Below, piece by piece: positions 18,943-26,760 of a DNA stretch of 64,000 nucleotides; within the stretch, counting starts at the first letter, position 1, and each line of letters opens with the position of its first letter. Origin of the DNA: Pedobacter mucosus (GTDB lineage: Bacteria > Bacteroidota > Bacteroidia > Sphingobacteriales > Sphingobacteriaceae); NCBI RefSeq assembly GCF_022200785.1, contig NZ_CP087585.1, positions 3,472,001-3,536,000 on the forward strand. Direction: 5' to 3'. A program made the position numbers and the translations under genes. A model generated the notes under the pieces. That model did not search any database, was not told where the DNA came from, and saw nothing but the letters and a program-made list of their open reading frames with translations.

Positions 18943-19509
18943 TTGAGTAAAAAATATATTGTTGCAATTGGAGCATCAGCGGGTGGACTAAATGCAATAG
19001 CAGAATTCTTTGATCATACCTTACCAGATGGAATTTCCAACGTTATCACAACCCATCTTGATCCAACGTTTACAAGTCAATTGGCTTCAATCATTCAAAA
19101 TCATTCTGACATAAAAGTCTGTACGGTAGAGCATAATATGGCTATTTTAGCGAATACAATTTATGTAATGCCAGAAAACAAAACCATGAAATTTGAATTT
19201 GGCAAATTCGTTTTAACCCCACGGGATTTAACCATTAAGATTAACAAGGTAATCGATACCTTTTTTATATCTCTGGCGAAGGATACCAGTTTTGAGAAGA
19301 TAGCGCTCATATTTTCTGGTATGGGGATTGATGGTACGGAAGGCGTAAAGGCGCTATCTAAAAATGGTGCCTATATTCTTATTCAAACTCCTCATTCTGC
19401 GGAAGAGGAAAGCATGCCAACTAACATAATAGAGCTGGGCTATGCCGCTAAGGTGCTGGATCCTAAAGATATGCCAGCTGCAATAATTGATTATATAGCT
19501 GGTCATTAG
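18943..19509 (+). CDS. Stand-alone CheB methylesterase-domain protein
   Basis: A 188-residue CheB catalytic domain without a receiver. The catalytic residues are present: Ser12 in GASAGG, His38 in TTHLDP and Asp130 in GMGIDG. The start is a TTG at 18943, chosen because the paralogue at 62887 begins at the same point before VAIGASAGG and no ATG lies in frame upstream. Classical CheB demethylates chemoreceptors, but no receptors, CheA or CheW occur here. The kinase at 19607 is convergent and the receivers follow it, forming a CheB/kinase/receiver group like that at 57.8-62.9 kb. Confidence 0.85.
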   Translation: MSKKYIVAIGASAGGLNAIAEFFDHTLPDGISNVITTHLDPTFTSQLASIIQNHSDIKVCTVEHNMAILANTIYVMPENKTMKFEFGKFVLTPRDLTIKINKVIDTFFISLAKDTSFEKIALIFSGMGIDGTEGVKALSKNGAYILIQTPHSAEEESMPTNIIELGYAAKVLDPKDMPAAIIDYIAGH

Positions 19510-19606
19510 CGTTAATATTTATCATGCTTAGTTGTACTCACCTTTGGATGAAATAAGTTTTAAGTGTGAGATTATAGTTTTATATTAATCAGGCATGTTA
19601 CTTGAA

Positions 19607-21040
19607 CTATTTTGGTAACTCAAACCAAAAAGAACTTCCTAAGCCTGGAGTACTTTCTACTCCAATTCGACCATCATGCTTTTCGATAATATTTGCACTG
19701 ATGTATAAACCAAGACCAAGCCCTGAATACTCATCCTGATTAAAATCTGTTTGGTAGTATCGGTTGAATAACATCGGCACTTTCTCCGGGCTGATCCCCT
19801 TTCCCTTATCCGTTACCGACACCCTTGAATATTGTTCAGTTTGGGCTATTTCTATAATGATATCAGAGTCAGCTGCGTATTTTGCCGCATTTCCAATAAA
19901 ATTTGTTAGCACCCGTCCAATCCGTTCAGCATCTGCGTAAACCATAATATCTTTTGAGCCCTCAATAAATATCGCCTGTGTTTCTGAAGCAGCAAATTGG
20001 TCGCCTATTTCCTGTGCCAATTCAAAAAGATTAAAATTTGATTTGTTGATTAACACCTGGTTTTGATAATTTTTCCCTGCATGAAGCAGGTCATCTATGA
20101 TAAGGGTAATCCTGTTAACGCCTTTATTTGCTTGTACAATTAATTTTCTAACCCGCTCAGAAAGGTCATCTTTTAAACGATCCAGCAACTGCAATGAAGC
20201 TTTTAGGCTGGTGACTGGTGTTTTTAACTCATGGCTTGCAATAGTTATAAAATCATCCTTATGCCTTTCTAATAATTTATCTTTAGTAATATCATTAATT
20301 ACTCCGATAACCTTGATCGCCACACCTTGCTTATCAAATTCAGCTTTTCCTTTTATATTCAGCCACTTAGCAGCTACTTCCCCATCCTTAACTTTTACCT
20401 GTACATCCATTCCCCCTACTCGAGGTATATTCCAGACTGCATTATTAAAATCCAATAAGGTATCTTCAGAAATATGCTGGCAATAACTATTAAGCGTCCA
20501 GTCATTTTGATTCTGCGAATATCCAAAAATTTCGTCGTGATCCTGAGAACGAAAAACCTTATTAGTTCTCAGATCCATTTCCCAAATGGCGGTTCCAGAA
20601 TATTTTAGCGCCATATCAAGGCGCTTTTGGCTTTCTGTGAAGTTCTTCATTCCTGAAATATCATCCAGTACCGTAAAGCCAAAAGTTTCTCCCTGGTCTT
20701 GGTATAAAATTGTCGTCACCGAAACCCAAACCAAAGTCCTGTCTTTCCTGTAAAGACAAGCTTCTAATTTAAAGAAAGGCACCTGTTTAGACCATAACTC
20801 TTCCTGCAAATGATGCCAGTGATCAATATAATCTTCGCAAGCAAGATCAAGGATTTTTATGCCTTCAAGTTCCTCAGCCCGATAGCCTAACATATCGCAT
20901 ATTGCAGCATTAACTTTGATTGTAGTCAGATCCGACCGTATAATCTTAGTGGCAACACTGGTGAGGTCAAAAATGGTATTAAACTTGTCATCACATTCAG
21001 TGAATCTTTGTTCAAAGTTATCGAAAGGGCCTTTTTCCAT
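19607..21040 (-). CDS. Cytosolic histidine kinase with two PAS domains
   Basis: A 477-residue protein with two PAS domains (about 15-135 and 140-255; the second is a PAS_3-like fold with FRSQDHDEIFGYS). A HisKA domain carries His270 in SHELKTPVTS, and the HATPase domain has the boxes NFIGNAAKYA, DKGKGI, FNRYYQTD and GLGLGLYIS. No membrane segments are present. It is convergent with the CheB gene at 18943 and divergent from the receiver fragment and intact receiver downstream, which are its likely partners. Confidence 0.92.
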   Translation of the reverse strand: MEKGPFDNFEQRFTECDDKFNTIFDLTSVATKIIRSDLTTIKVNAAICDMLGYRAEELEGIKILDLACEDYIDHWHHLQEELWSKQVPFFKLEACLYRKDRTLVWVSVTTILYQDQGETFGFTVLDDISGMKNFTESQKRLDMALKYSGTAIWEMDLRTNKVFRSQDHDEIFGYSQNQNDWTLNSYCQHISEDTLLDFNNAVWNIPRVGGMDVQVKVKDGEVAAKWLNIKGKAEFDKQGVAIKVIGVINDITKDKLLERHKDDFITIASHELKTPVTSLKASLQLLDRLKDDLSERVRKLIVQANKGVNRITLIIDDLLHAGKNYQNQVLINKSNFNLFELAQEIGDQFAASETQAIFIEGSKDIMVYADAERIGRVLTNFIGNAAKYAADSDIIIEIAQTEQYSRVSVTDKGKGISPEKVPMLFNRYYQTDFNQDEYSGLGLGLYISANIIEKHDGRIGVESTPGLGSSFWFELPK

Positions 21041-21090
21041 AAATTATAAATGGAATAATAACAATTTTAAATCACCAAGGGTTTTAAGTT

Positions 21091-21108
21091 GATCAATTAT
21101 AATTGATC
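21091..21108. promoter_or_regulatory. Perfect 18-bp palindrome upstream of the kinase gene
   Basis: GATCAATTA and TAATTGATC abut exactly at 21091-21108, 51 bp before the kinase start at 21040. It has no spacer and no T-run, as expected for a dimeric repressor or activator site rather than a terminator. A less regular GTAAAC/GTTTAC repeat follows at about 21114-21134. Confidence 0.45.
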
Positions 21109-21206
21109 TATTTGTAAACCTAGCAAACGTTTACGAATGAAATCAAAAGCTTAAAAAAATTCAGTCCTCGAAAATTCATTTCTCCATTATTAGTACTAAA
21201 AAATAG

Positions 21207-21314
21207 AAACCATCTTTCGAAGGTGGGTACTCCTGTATTACGGAAGACTTAATCAGCAAACCATTTGACATCGACGACCTGTTAAACCGGGTATCAACCT
21301 TACGCTACAATTAA
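21207..21314 (+). pseudogene. C-terminal fragment of a response regulator receiver
   Basis: The frame after a stop at 21204 reads SFEGGYSCITEDLISKPFDI then DDLLNRVSTLRYN and a stop at 21312. This is the last third of a receiver domain, including the invariant Lys of SKPFDIDDLL. There is no N-terminal part, no phosphoacceptor and no start codon, so the gene is dead. It lies between the PAS kinase at 19607 and the intact receiver at 21436, in the position of a partner receiver. Confidence 0.8.
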
Positions 21315-21435
21315 CAATATTCTATGATGTTTCGTTTCCTAATCAAATTGTATTAATACCCAATATGCCGCAAGTAATAAAAATATGCTCCAGTTACGTT
21401 TAATTATACTTTTCTTTATTAATTAAATCCCTTAA

Positions 21436-21810
21436 ATGAGTAAAATATTGGTAATTGATGACGATCCGGCAACGCTGGATGTACTTATGCTTATGTTCAA
21501 AATTGAAGGCTATCATATTTTTGGAAGGAATAGTTGCCTAAATATTATTGAGGACATTGAGACTGTTAAGCCTGACCTGATACTTCTTGATGTTATAATG
21601 GGCAGCATAGATGGTAGAGACGTTTGCCGCGAGCTTAAACAATCCAAGCACAAACACGTTCCCATAATATTAATGTCTGTTATCAATAATTTTTATGCAG
21701 ATATCAATAAACCCATGTTTTCTGATGATTACATTGAAAAACCATACGATTTGGACGTAATGCTAAATAAAGTAAATGTGCTGATTACAAAAGCTACATC
21801 GGCCGTTTAG
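21436..21810 (+). CDS. Single-domain response regulator (receiver only)
   Basis: A 124-residue receiver with VIDDD (residues 6-10), phosphoacceptor Asp52 in LILLDVIMG, the switch serine in IILMS and the lysine in IEKPYDL. No output domain. It follows a decayed receiver on the same strand and is divergent from the kinase at 19607, its likely partner. The sequence AATACCCAAT at 21355-21364 also occurs, inverted, before the receiver at 6545. Confidence 0.92.
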   Translation: MSKILVIDDDPATLDVLMLMFKIEGYHIFGRNSCLNIIEDIETVKPDLILLDVIMGSIDGRDVCRELKQSKHKHVPIILMSVINNFYADINKPMFSDDYIEKPYDLDVMLNKVNVLITKATSAV

Positions 21811-21915
21811 AAAATTCAACTTACCTTCCTTAAATTAAGCGCACCCTTGTTTTGATATCTCTAATTAATTCGATAATAACTGGCCTAATTGCCTGGGCAG
21901 TGAATAGGAAATTAG

Positions 21916-22334
21916 GCTTATCCTTTGATTGATGCTTCAGGATTAAGGTCTGCTGCGGCAACAAATGGACAAGTTGCCTTGCCAAACGGTACGCCATTTG
22001 CCACTGAAAGCGGTATTGACAGCAAAAACATTATCTTCACTTCCCGCTGGGATAATTACCTAGATTCGGTAATTGTGCCATTGACCTACAGATCTTCACA
22101 TGCATATTTTATGCTGGCGGGAACAAAACCGGATTGATAATCCGTGATTTTAAAAAGTTTACAGGAATAAAAGGTTTTTCAAGTTTTGGAATCGATGGAG
22201 GTGCAGCAACAATTTTAGATCTTCCACTAAATCCTGATAAGCAGCTGAAAGAACTTCGCTTAGTAACCTTGACCAATGATGTAGTAATCGGACTGATGTC
22301 TGTAACTTTAGTAACCCCTGATAATAAATAAAAT
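21916..22334 (+). pseudogene. C-terminal remnant of a DUF4450-like protein
   Basis: Two overlapping short frames read as parts of one protein. Frame one (21916-22137) contains LPNGTPFATESGID, NIIFTSRWDNY and SHAYFMLAGT. Frame two (22134-22334) contains GGAATILDLPLNPDKQLKEL and TNDVVIGLMSVTL, the usual C-terminus. In intact DUF4450-type enzymes, as I recall them, these motifs are joined by a further stretch that is missing here, and there is a frame change at about 22135 and no N-terminus. It directly precedes the GH43-like gene, so it is probably the relic of a carbohydrate enzyme. Confidence 0.6.
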
Positions 22335-22358
22335 AACCAAATAGTAAAATAGTCAATT

Positions 22359-23429
22359 ATGAAACGTAGAGATTTTATCGAAAGTTCGCTTATGGCATCT
22401 GCACTTATACTTTTACCACAACTAGATTTTGCCGCAGGATTAGACACGGGAAAAGAATCAGATTTCGCAAGAAAGCTTAAACCAATCGGCCGTGCCCTAG
22501 AAATGGAAGGATATTTTGTTTGGTGCAATAGTCCAATTTACGGCCCCGATGGAAGAGTACACGTATTTATATCAAGATGGTTAGCCACAAAAGGCATGGG
22601 CGGTTGGATTAATAGCTGTGAAATAGGTCATGCTGTTGCTAATACCCCAGAATCAGAATTTAAGTATGTTGAAACTATATTAGCACCAAGAGGACCAGGC
22701 TTTTGGGATGCTACTACCTGCCATAATCCCTATATTACTTTTATTGATGGGAAATACTGCCTGTTTTTTATGGGAAACTCGAATGGTAAAACGGATACAA
22801 AACGCATTGGATTAGCCACCGCACCTACGCTTGATGGCCCTTGGACACGCCCTGATGCACCTTTGCTATTACCAGGAAAGGAAGGAGCTTGGGATGACCA
22901 TTGCACAACCAACCCGGCGCTAATAAAAAAGGATGGCAAATACATGCTTTTTTATAAATCATGGAATACTAAGGAATATAATGAATCGACCCAACTTACC
23001 ATCAAGGGCAATCGTAAATATGGCATGGCAATAGCCGACAAATTGGAAGGGCCATATATTAAACGCGAACAACCTGTGTTGGATTTTAGTGGTAGAGGTG
23101 AGGGCAACAAGCAAATCGAAGATGCTTATGTGTGGCAGGAAGGCAATAAAATTAAAATTATTTGTCGTGATATGGGCATATTTAATCATGAGAATGGACT
23201 GATTATGGAATCTAAAAACGGCATAAAATGGACCGAACCACAGATCGCTTTTTATGAGTTAGCCCACTATATTAAACAACCTGCAGGTTCCGCTAACCTG
23301 AAAAGATATGGACGTGTAGAACGACCACAATTACTAATGAAGGATGGAAAACCAGAATATCTATTTACGGCTTCACAAGGTGGAAAATATATGACTGCTT
23401 CCTCATTTATATTTAAAATTGAGGGATGA
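22359..23429 (+). CDS. GH43/GH117-like five-bladed beta-propeller glycosidase
   Basis: A 356-residue protein with a twin-arginine-like leader (MKRRDFIESSLMAS) exporting it to the periplasm. Repeated propeller motifs are seen: NSPIYGPDGRVHVFISRW, GFWDATTCHNPYITFIDGKYCLFF, DDHCTTNPALIKKDGKYMLFY, EDAYVW and GRVERPQLL. The acidic residues at the start of the blades fit the GH43-type active site. The target linkage cannot be told; many Bacteroidota relatives are annotated only as glycoside hydrolase family protein. It starts 24 bp after the DUF4450 remnant. Confidence 0.75.
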   Translation: MKRRDFIESSLMASALILLPQLDFAAGLDTGKESDFARKLKPIGRALEMEGYFVWCNSPIYGPDGRVHVFISRWLATKGMGGWINSCEIGHAVANTPESEFKYVETILAPRGPGFWDATTCHNPYITFIDGKYCLFFMGNSNGKTDTKRIGLATAPTLDGPWTRPDAPLLLPGKEGAWDDHCTTNPALIKKDGKYMLFYKSWNTKEYNESTQLTIKGNRKYGMAIADKLEGPYIKREQPVLDFSGRGEGNKQIEDAYVWQEGNKIKIICRDMGIFNHENGLIMESKNGIKWTEPQIAFYELAHYIKQPAGSANLKRYGRVERPQLLMKDGKPEYLFTASQGGKYMTASSFIFKIEG

Positions 23430-23531
23430 TGAAAGATAGATGGGATTGAAATAATATAGGCTGTTAAGATTTGGTTTATGATAAATAAATAACCGATATT
23501 ATAAGTTTAATCAAACAGCGTATAAATACCA

Positions 23532-23539
23532 TACCTTTG
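23532..23539 (+). promoter_or_regulatory. TAnnTTTG -7 element
   Basis: TACCTTTG matches the Bacteroidota -7 consensus and ends four bases before the GTG at 23544, so a transcript from it would be nearly leaderless. No -33 element is evident. Confidence 0.3.
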
Positions 23540-23543
23540 TGCT

Positions 23544-23780
23544 GTGAATTTTCCTCTCTTTATCTTTTACGAATTACTGATCCGTTTATCAGAAATACAG
23601 CCTGAAATTGGTGACTACGTAAGCTACACTCCATCAAATAATGGTTGCATTGTAAGAACAACAAATGGGACACTAAACGTGTTAAATCAAATTTTAACCA
23701 AACAATTTGAAGATCCAAACCAAATTACGACTCAAGAACTTTTTATATTGCTGCAAACATTTAAGGGAAATTTTATATAG
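23544..23780 (+). CDS. Small hypothetical protein
   Basis: 78 residues from a GTG start. The middle part (IGDYVSYTPSNNGCIVRTTNGTLNVLNQILTK, read in parts) looks like folded protein, followed by a helical C-terminus. No family is recognised. It sits between the GH43-like gene and the convergent phosphatase gene, with an exact -7 element just before it. It may be a chance frame. Confidence 0.35.
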   Translation: MNFPLFIFYELLIRLSEIQPEIGDYVSYTPSNNGCIVRTTNGTLNVLNQILTKQFEDPNQITTQELFILLQTFKGNFI

Positions 23781-24005
23781 CTGAATTAAATGATGCTCTT
23801 GTCAAGCTAGATTTCCCCAGCAAAGCGGACTGCTGTAGCCAGAATTTTCCGAATCCTTTAAAAATTTAAAGGCCGGCAAAAAATCATTGGGGAATTTAGC
23901 TGGGTTAAAGATCTAATTAAAGTTTCTTCTGCAGGTATTATTAGTAATAACACAACGATAATATTTTATATTTTTTATCTAAAATGAATTATTTATTAGA
24001 TAATT

Positions 24006-25100
24006 TTATTTTTTTATAACAGTCTTAACGCCATCACCGACTTCATGATGAGCTTCACTTCTAAAATCTAAACCAATTAAACTTGCTATGGTTTGAGCCA
24101 GCTGTTTATGAAAAGTAGTTGTTTGATTTTTCATTTCACCACTGTTATCTGTATCAGGACCCATTACAGCAAACCAAGTATTTTCAGAACCTTTTATATC
24201 CGCACCATGATCTTTCCATTGATCAATCGGATCATGTCCTCTTCCATGATCACAAGTAACGATTAAAGTAGTATTATCTTTATAGAAAGGGTCGGACTGA
24301 AGCAGATCCCATAGCGCCTTAATGTAACCATCCTCTTGTTTTGCTCGCTCTAGATAGAACTTATAATTTCCTTCATGCGCCATGTCATCAGTTTCATCAA
24401 AGGCCATGTAAAGTACTCTAGGTTTATATTGCTTGATGTATTCTTTACTGAACTCATAGGTAATAAAATCTAAGCGGGTTGAATCGCCAAGATAGTGGGG
24501 TACGTTATGTTGCAACTCATTCAGGTATTTCAATTTGGCGTTAGCATCCTGGTTTAATACAGGCACATAACCTGAATAAACAGGCAGACCTGAACGGCTG
24601 GTATTAAGTATTTGTGGAAATCGCTCCCATGAAGCAAACGTAACTACTTTTCCAGCAAAACCTTTTTGCTTGTTAATAAATTCTAAAACATTAATGTTAG
24701 GATTCAAAATAGCATCATTGGTATTCATTTTTGGATCAGGAAATCCTGTAAACAACTCACTGTAGCCTGGATAGGAAAAGTGATAAGGATTCGATAGCTC
24801 TGCTTTATTACCAAAATCTCTGTTCCCATAAAGCTGTCCTTGTTTAGCAACTACGCTCCAGAGAAAAGGAAAAAGCCTTTTTCTCCTCTCTTCTACTGTG
24901 GCAGCCCAATATTTTTTTCGAACTTCTTTTTTATCGGCGGTATACTTTGAATTGATCAGCAACGAATCAGCTCCCTTAAAAACTTCTTGCCACCGCATCC
25001 CGTCAAGTGTAACTATTAATAAGTTTTTTGTTTTTGTTATTTGCGCATACGACACAGAAGCGCTGATTAAATATATTGCAAATAGTAATATCTTTTTCAT
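24006..25100 (-). CDS. Alkaline phosphatase superfamily enzyme in a SusCD operon
   Basis: A 364-residue protein with a signal peptide ending at SYAQ. It has an N-terminal metal/nucleophile strand (LLIVTLDGMRWQEVF) and later metal ligands in FDETDDMAHEG and VTCDHGRGHDP plus DHGADIKGSEN, the layout of the alkaline phosphatase/phosphodiesterase/sulfatase superfamily. The nucleophile region (HFSYPGYSELFTG) suggests Ser or Thr. It is the last gene of the operon after SusC (26761) and SusD (25146), so it probably trims a phosphorylated or phosphonylated ligand in the periplasm. Whether it is a monoesterase, diesterase or phosphonate monoester hydrolase is not decided by the sequence. Confidence 0.8.
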   Translation of the reverse strand: MKKILLFAIYLISASVSYAQITKTKNLLIVTLDGMRWQEVFKGADSLLINSKYTADKKEVRKKYWAATVEERRKRLFPFLWSVVAKQGQLYGNRDFGNKAELSNPYHFSYPGYSELFTGFPDPKMNTNDAILNPNINVLEFINKQKGFAGKVVTFASWERFPQILNTSRSGLPVYSGYVPVLNQDANAKLKYLNELQHNVPHYLGDSTRLDFITYEFSKEYIKQYKPRVLYMAFDETDDMAHEGNYKFYLERAKQEDGYIKALWDLLQSDPFYKDNTTLIVTCDHGRGHDPIDQWKDHGADIKGSENTWFAVMGPDTDNSGEMKNQTTTFHKQLAQTIASLIGLDFRSEAHHEVGDGVKTVIKK

Positions 25101-25145
25101 TGATAAATTATAAAGGCAGGACTTTGCAGCCCCGCCTATTGAGCA

Positions 25146-26744
25146 TTATTTAAGTATCCACATTATTCCGTTAATATCGTCGTTCCCACCAAACTGACTT
25201 ACAAGTGCTGTTTGATAGTTTTTAGCATTTGAAGTACGTTCTGCTGATGGATATTTAAAACGTAATGCGATACGGTTTCCATTTCCTGTTCCAGGGCCGG
25301 TTGTAAAGGCAGGTACACCTGTACGTCGAAAAGAGAAGTAAGATTCTAAACCAGCATGTCTAAATAACGCAAGGTATTTTTGCTGAAGAATTTGAGTAAT
25401 TCCCATTGAACCAGCAATGTATTTTACATTGGCTTGATTATAGTAAGTGTTAAAATTTACTGGAATATTAAACGTATCATAATTTGATAACCCGGTAACA
25501 TCAGTAGAACCTGGACGATAGAAATAAGCGATAAAACTTCCGGTTTCAGGAATCCCATAACCAGCCATCGAAGCTTTGATACCTGCGCTATAAAAAGTTT
25601 CAGCATTTCCACTTGCCCAGCCCCTATTAATTCCTTCAGCGATGTTAAGCATCAATTCCGGATAGCCAATCTGTACGCTTGGCTCTCCCGTATAGGTTGA
25701 GTAAAAATGCTTTCTGTTAATAAACGAATATTTCTGTAATCCAGCGTTATTATACATCACGCCCAGGTCAGAACCCGCATCTGCACCCACAAAAGAAGCA
25801 AAATCTGTTGCACTTTGTTTTAAATTATCAACACGATCTCTCGATGGTTCTGCTGTAACATAAACCCTTGGATCTTTAAGTTGAGTTAAAAGTCCGATAT
25901 ATGTAGCAGATGTGTTTTTTCTTGATCCGCTTTGCCCAAAATTATTTGGATTCATCGGATAATAGTTGTTCGGTGCAAGGAAGGTATATTGGAGGTTATC
26001 TGCATTTCCTGTCATTAAAGGATACTTCGTAGGATTACCTATAATTGCAGCAAATTGAGAAATTACACCTAAGTCTGTATCAGCAGTTTTTTTACTTAAT
26101 TGAATCAATAAACGGATTCTTAAAGCGTTCACTGCTTTTTGCCATTTTGATAAATCGTTATTGAAATAGATATCATTACTTAAGGTTGCACCTGTCCCCG
26201 CTCCTGCTATCGAAGGGTTCTTTATAATTTGATCAAGATCAGCATTGGCGCTTTCTAACCAATTAAGCGATTGCTGCATCACGGCTTTTTGAGTATCATA
26301 AACTGGTTCCAATCCGTCTAAACCTTTTAAGGCTTGAGACATTGGGATATCTCCCATTTCCAAACTCATTTTACTAAAGAAATATGCCTTAAAAAATTTA
26401 CCCAAAGCCTCATATGGATTTACTGCAGCACCACCTGAGGCCGAAGCTTGCTGCTCCATAGCAACTACATTTTTTAATGTAGTATAGTAATCGTCACCTC
26501 CTCCAAGGTCATAGCGGTTATTTCCATAATAATCGTAATTATAAAGATAATACTGCCCGTAGATTTCTTTTTGACCATCAGGCAAATCTGCAAGATTATT
26601 TAATACACCATTAAACAATAAAGCTGCTGAAACACTATTAGGTTTGTTATTATTTAAAGTAAGTTCTTCAAAACTTTTTTTGCAGCTTGTTACAAATAAC
26701 ATCAAGGAGATGGGTAACAAGTATATATAGAATATTTTTTTCAT
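25146..26744 (-). CDS. SusD/RagB-family outer-membrane lipoprotein
   Basis: About 532 residues from the ATG at 26744, which begins the lipoprotein signal (MKKIFYIYLLPISL, cysteine in VTSCKK). Longer in-frame starts overlap the SusC stop and lack signal-peptide character. It belongs to the SusD-like TPR-fold branch that caps a SusC barrel and binds the ligand at the cell surface (LNNNKPNSVSAALLF, WQKAVNALRIRLL, YPELMLNIAEG, FSFRRTGVP). It follows SusC by 16 bp and precedes the phosphatase gene. The ligand is inferred to be a phosphorus compound only from context. Confidence 0.92.
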   Translation of the reverse strand: MKKIFYIYLLPISLMLFVTSCKKSFEELTLNNNKPNSVSAALLFNGVLNNLADLPDGQKEIYGQYYLYNYDYYGNNRYDLGGGDDYYTTLKNVVAMEQQASASGGAAVNPYEALGKFFKAYFFSKMSLEMGDIPMSQALKGLDGLEPVYDTQKAVMQQSLNWLESANADLDQIIKNPSIAGAGTGATLSNDIYFNNDLSKWQKAVNALRIRLLIQLSKKTADTDLGVISQFAAIIGNPTKYPLMTGNADNLQYTFLAPNNYYPMNPNNFGQSGSRKNTSATYIGLLTQLKDPRVYVTAEPSRDRVDNLKQSATDFASFVGADAGSDLGVMYNNAGLQKYSFINRKHFYSTYTGEPSVQIGYPELMLNIAEGINRGWASGNAETFYSAGIKASMAGYGIPETGSFIAYFYRPGSTDVTGLSNYDTFNIPVNFNTYYNQANVKYIAGSMGITQILQQKYLALFRHAGLESYFSFRRTGVPAFTTGPGTGNGNRIALRFKYPSAERTSNAKNYQTALVSQFGGNDDINGIMWILK

Positions 26745-26760
26745 GATAGAATTAGTGGAA

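Noticed and set aside
23806..23903. Imperfect inverted repeat GCTAGATTTCCCCA / TGGGGAATTTAGC
   Set aside because: Arms are about 70 bases apart with a bulge, with no mobile-element or terminator features; likely chance.
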